Shown one piece after another: positions 61,662 to 64,000 of a stretch of 64,000 nt of DNA. The number at the start of each line of letters is the position of its first letter. The first letter of the stretch is position 1. The DNA is taken from NCBI RefSeq assembly GCF_900177815.1, contig NZ_FXAZ01000001.1:496001-560000 (forward strand). Direction: 5' to 3'. A program made the translations under genes and the position numbers. Source of the stretch: Paenibacillus aquistagni (GTDB taxonomy: Bacteria > Bacillota > Bacilli > Paenibacillales > Paenibacillaceae). The notes beneath the pieces were generated by a model. The model saw nothing but the letters and a program-made list of their open reading frames with translations, was not told the DNA's origin and did not search any database.

Positions 61662-63437
61662 TTGAATATGCGTTCTTTGAATGGAACACAATTTGCGAAT
61701 ATGGTACTGAGCGGAGCAGACTCGCTCCACAGCCATGTCGACCACGTGAATGCCTTGAATGTGTTTCCGGTACCAGATGGGGATACGGGCACGAATATGA
61801 ATCTGACGATGACGGCAGGTGTCAAGGAGATAAAGGACAAACGGTCAGCCTCTATCTCGAAGACAGCAGAGATCCTGTCAAAGGGCCTTTTAATGGGGGC
61901 TCGCGGGAACTCTGGGGTTATTCTGTCCCAATTATTCCGTGGCTTCAGCCGTGGTGTTGCTGGTCTTGATGAAGTAAATGCGGTGCAATTCGCCCATGCG
62001 CTTCAAAGTGGAGTAGATACGGCATATAAGGCGGTCGTTAAGCCTGTTGAAGGAACAATCCTGACGGTAGCGAAGGATGCAGCGAAGCATGCCGTACATA
62101 TTGCTCGCCGCACGCCTGATATTCAGGAACTGGTTCGCGAGGTGCTTGCCAAGGCGAATGAATCGCTGCAGCACACACCAGAACTTCTGCCTGTGCTTAA
62201 GCAAGTAGGTGTCGTGGATTCTGGCGGGCAAGGGCTCGTATATATTTATGAAGGTTTCCTTCGTTTCCTAGAGTCGGGCGCAACACAGACCACAAGAGAG
62301 ACTCGCGATTCGAAGGATGAGCAGGCTGCTCTTATTGCGGATCGAGTAAAGCAGCTCGACGCGAATCAATCTGCACAAGCGAAGCTTCATACTGAAGACA
62401 TTGAATTCCTGTATGATATGGAATTTTTTATCGATCTCACAAGCGGAACGGGTAAGCCGTATAACGAAGAGGAGTTCGAGAAAGCGCTATCAAAGAACGG
62501 AGATTCGATTATTCTCATTGCAGACGACGAGATCGTCAAAGTGCATGTGCACTCCAGACGTCCAGGCGAGGTATTTGACCTTGCGATGGCTTATGGGGAA
62601 TTGACTCGGATGCACATCTTGAATATGCGTGAGCAGCATCGCGAACTTCTCCATGGCGAGCATGAGGAGTCTTCCGATCAGGATGGCGAATCCGCGCCGG
62701 CAGAAGTATTTGCCGAGATGCCGCATGAGGAATCCCTCAGCCTGCATAACGAGAATGCTGAGCCGCCAGCTGATGAGATTGCGGCTTACGGCTTTATTGC
62801 GGTAGCGATGGGAGATGGAATCAAGGATATTTACCAAAGCCTTGGTGTGGATGTGGTGCTCTCGGGCGGCCAGACCATGAACCCGAGCACGCAGGATTTT
62901 ATTGAAGCGATTGAGACAATCTCTGCACAGCATATTATTATTCTGCCGAACAATTCCAACATTATCATGGCGGCTAAACAAGCTGCTGAGATTGTTGAAC
63001 GTGATGTGACGGTGCTTGAGACGAAGACGATTCCGCAAGGAATTGCCGCTGCGTTTGCCTTCCAAGAGGAGGAATCTCTTGAGACGAATGTGGAAACGAT
63101 GCAAGAGGCAGTCGCTCATGTCAAATCTGGACAGGTTACGTACGCGGTGCGTGATACTCAGTTTGATGATTTAGAGATCAAGGCAGGCAACTTCATTGGA
63201 ATCTTCGGCGGCAAGATTGTGGCTACGACAGAAGAGCTCACCGAGACCTGTGAGCAGCTCTTATCGAAGATGCTCGAGACAGGCGGAGAGATTATTACGA
63301 TCTTGACGGGTGAAGATGCGAAGGAAGACGAGACGGCTTCGCTTGTCGAGTGGGTCGAGGAGCATCACCCTGACGTTGAAGTCGAGGTTCATACTGGAGG
63401 GCAACCGATTTATTCCTATATTATTTCTGTAGAATAA
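61662..63437 (+). CDS. fakA: Fatty acid kinase FakA (YloV, DAK2 domain)
   Basis: It phosphorylates fatty acids held by FakB (DegV) proteins so that they can enter phospholipid synthesis. The 591 residues begin with a DAK2/DhaL domain (NVFPVPDGDTGTNMNLT with the metal-binding aspartates, and MGARGNSGVILSQLFRG, SGGQGLVYIYEG), followed by the middle and C-terminal FakA domains (LPNNSNIIMAAKQAA, TVLETKTIPQGIAAAF). TTG 61662 is preferred (AGGAAGGGG 8 bases upstream); ATG 61668 is an alternative. A DegV gene follows 58 bases downstream. Confidence 0.94.
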   Translation: MNMRSLNGTQFANMVLSGADSLHSHVDHVNALNVFPVPDGDTGTNMNLTMTAGVKEIKDKRSASISKTAEILSKGLLMGARGNSGVILSQLFRGFSRGVAGLDEVNAVQFAHALQSGVDTAYKAVVKPVEGTILTVAKDAAKHAVHIARRTPDIQELVREVLAKANESLQHTPELLPVLKQVGVVDSGGQGLVYIYEGFLRFLESGATQTTRETRDSKDEQAALIADRVKQLDANQSAQAKLHTEDIEFLYDMEFFIDLTSGTGKPYNEEEFEKALSKNGDSIILIADDEIVKVHVHSRRPGEVFDLAMAYGELTRMHILNMREQHRELLHGEHEESSDQDGESAPAEVFAEMPHEESLSLHNENAEPPADEIAAYGFIAVAMGDGIKDIYQSLGVDVVLSGGQTMNPSTQDFIEAIETISAQHIIILPNNSNIIMAAKQAAEIVERDVTVLETKTIPQGIAAAFAFQEEESLETNVETMQEAVAHVKSGQVTYAVRDTQFDDLEIKAGNFIGIFGGKIVATTEELTETCEQLLSKMLETGGEIITILTGEDAKEDETASLVEWVEEHHPDVEVEVHTGGQPIYSYIISVE

Positions 63438-63495
63438 TTTTAGGTTAGATCACTCGTAAGATCACTCACAAATGTTGTGATGGGGAGGCCATGAT

Positions 63496-64000
63496 ATGGC
63501 ACAAGTTCGAATCGTGACGGACAGTACGGCTGACATCCCGGTTGAACTGCGCGAACGCTATGGGATTGAGATGGTGCCGCTTAAGGTTCATTTTGGTCAT
63601 GAAATGTATCAGGACGCAGTAACCATTGATGCGGATCAATTCTATCAGAAGCTTGTCGAGTCGCCAAAGCTGCCGACAACGTCTCAGCCGTCACCTGTAG
63701 AGTTTTTAGATGTATTCAATCGGTTGAACGAGGAGCCAGATACGCCCATTATTTCGATCCATCTGTCGTCTGCATTCAGCGGCACCTATCAGTCCGCTAT
63801 GCTGGCCAAGAGCATGATGGAAGAAGCAAGCGATATTACGATTGTAGACTCCAAGTCTGCATCATATGGCTTCGGCAGCTTTGTTGTACTCGCAGCGAAG
63901 ATGGCACAAGATGGGAAGACCAAAGAAGAGATTCTTGAGGCGATTCAGTGGATGCAGGAGCACCGGAAGCTGTTCTTCTTGGTTGATTCCCTTGAGTATT
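63496..64000 (+). CDS. DegV family fatty-acid-binding protein (FakB-like), 3' truncated
   Basis: 168 codons are present and the frame is open at the window edge. The N-terminal DegV signature IVTDSTADIP, the conserved LPTTSQPSP and IHLSSAFSGTYQSA (fatty-acid carboxyl-binding Ser) are clear, followed by VDSKSASYGFG. FakB proteins present fatty acids to FakA, encoded just upstream. GGGGAGG lies about 8 bases before ATG 63496. Confidence 0.92.
   Translation, partial: MAQVRIVTDSTADIPVELRERYGIEMVPLKVHFGHEMYQDAVTIDADQFYQKLVESPKLPTTSQPSPVEFLDVFNRLNEEPDTPIISIHLSSAFSGTYQSAMLAKSMMEEASDITIVDSKSASYGFGSFVVLAAKMAQDGKTKEEILEAIQWMQEHRKLFFLVDSLEY

Noticed and set aside
1-64000. Mobile elements, CRISPR arrays, prophage, tRNA or rRNA genes
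   Set aside because: No transposase, integrase, phage structural gene, regularly spaced repeat, or tRNA/rRNA-like sequence was noticed, and composition looks even across the window.

Overview
The window reads as a continuous piece of chromosome from a spore-forming Firmicute, most likely a member of the Paenibacillaceae. The evidence is gene content and order. It has a 26-residue SpoVM, CcpA with HPr-type regulators, the bacillithiol-linked YtxJ, the RicF (YlbF) and YlbG pair, RemA, and RqcH. It also has the long block known from Bacillus subtilis as the ylo region (rqcH, Ca ATPase, yicC, remA, gmk, rpoZ, coaBC, priA, def, fmt, rsmB, rlmN, prpC, prkC, rsgA, rpe, spoVM, rpmB, yloU, yloV). Departures from Bacillus order include dapF and a fused homocysteine methyltransferase/MTHFR inside that block, an XPB-type helicase pair, and acuA-acuC without acuB. 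I see no rRNA, tRNA, prophage, insertion sequence or CRISPR array. Almost every gene has a clear Shine-Dalgarno sequence, and most operons end in a textbook Rho-independent terminator.

Layout. 1-3.7 kb: a GlcNAc/glucose-type PTS permease (5' end outside the window) translationally coupled to ptsI. 3.8-11.6 kb: a DJ-1/PfpI protein, a small zinc-finger protein, ytxJ, ccpA and mtnN, then the acetate genes acuC-acuA, divergent from acsA, whose leader carries a near-perfect CcpA operator (cre). 11.8-24.8 kb: a class A penicillin-binding protein with fibronectin tail, rpsD with a likely autoregulatory leader, a GAF-GGDEF protein, a lipoprotein, an M29 aminopeptidase, an HPr-like protein lacking the phospho-histidine, ylaN, a Ca2+/H+ antiporter, an Asp23-family protein, and yugN-ftsW. 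25-38 kb: an M20 amidohydrolase, a CBS protein, the XPB helicase and its overlapping partner, ricF-ylbG, an orphan small protein, LysR-PHP, a Tet(M)-like GTPase, and rqcH on the minus strand. 38-64 kb: the ylo-type housekeeping block, ending in fakA and a DegV/FakB gene cut by the window edge.

How the parts fit. Two themes recur. One is carbon control: PTS, CcpA, a Crh/HPr-like protein with only the regulatory serine, and acetate activation with its acetyltransferase and deacetylase. The other is translation and its quality control: rpsD, rpmB, def, fmt, rsmB, rlmN, rsgA, rqcH and a ribosome-protection-like GTPase. Envelope and sporulation functions (PBP1, FtsW, PrkC/PrpC, SpoVM) are interleaved. 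I did not find a clear novel multigene defence or biosynthetic system. The most unusual items are the XPB helicase with its uncharacterised partner, the His-less HPr, the Tet(M)-like GTPase, and several structured intergenic gaps.
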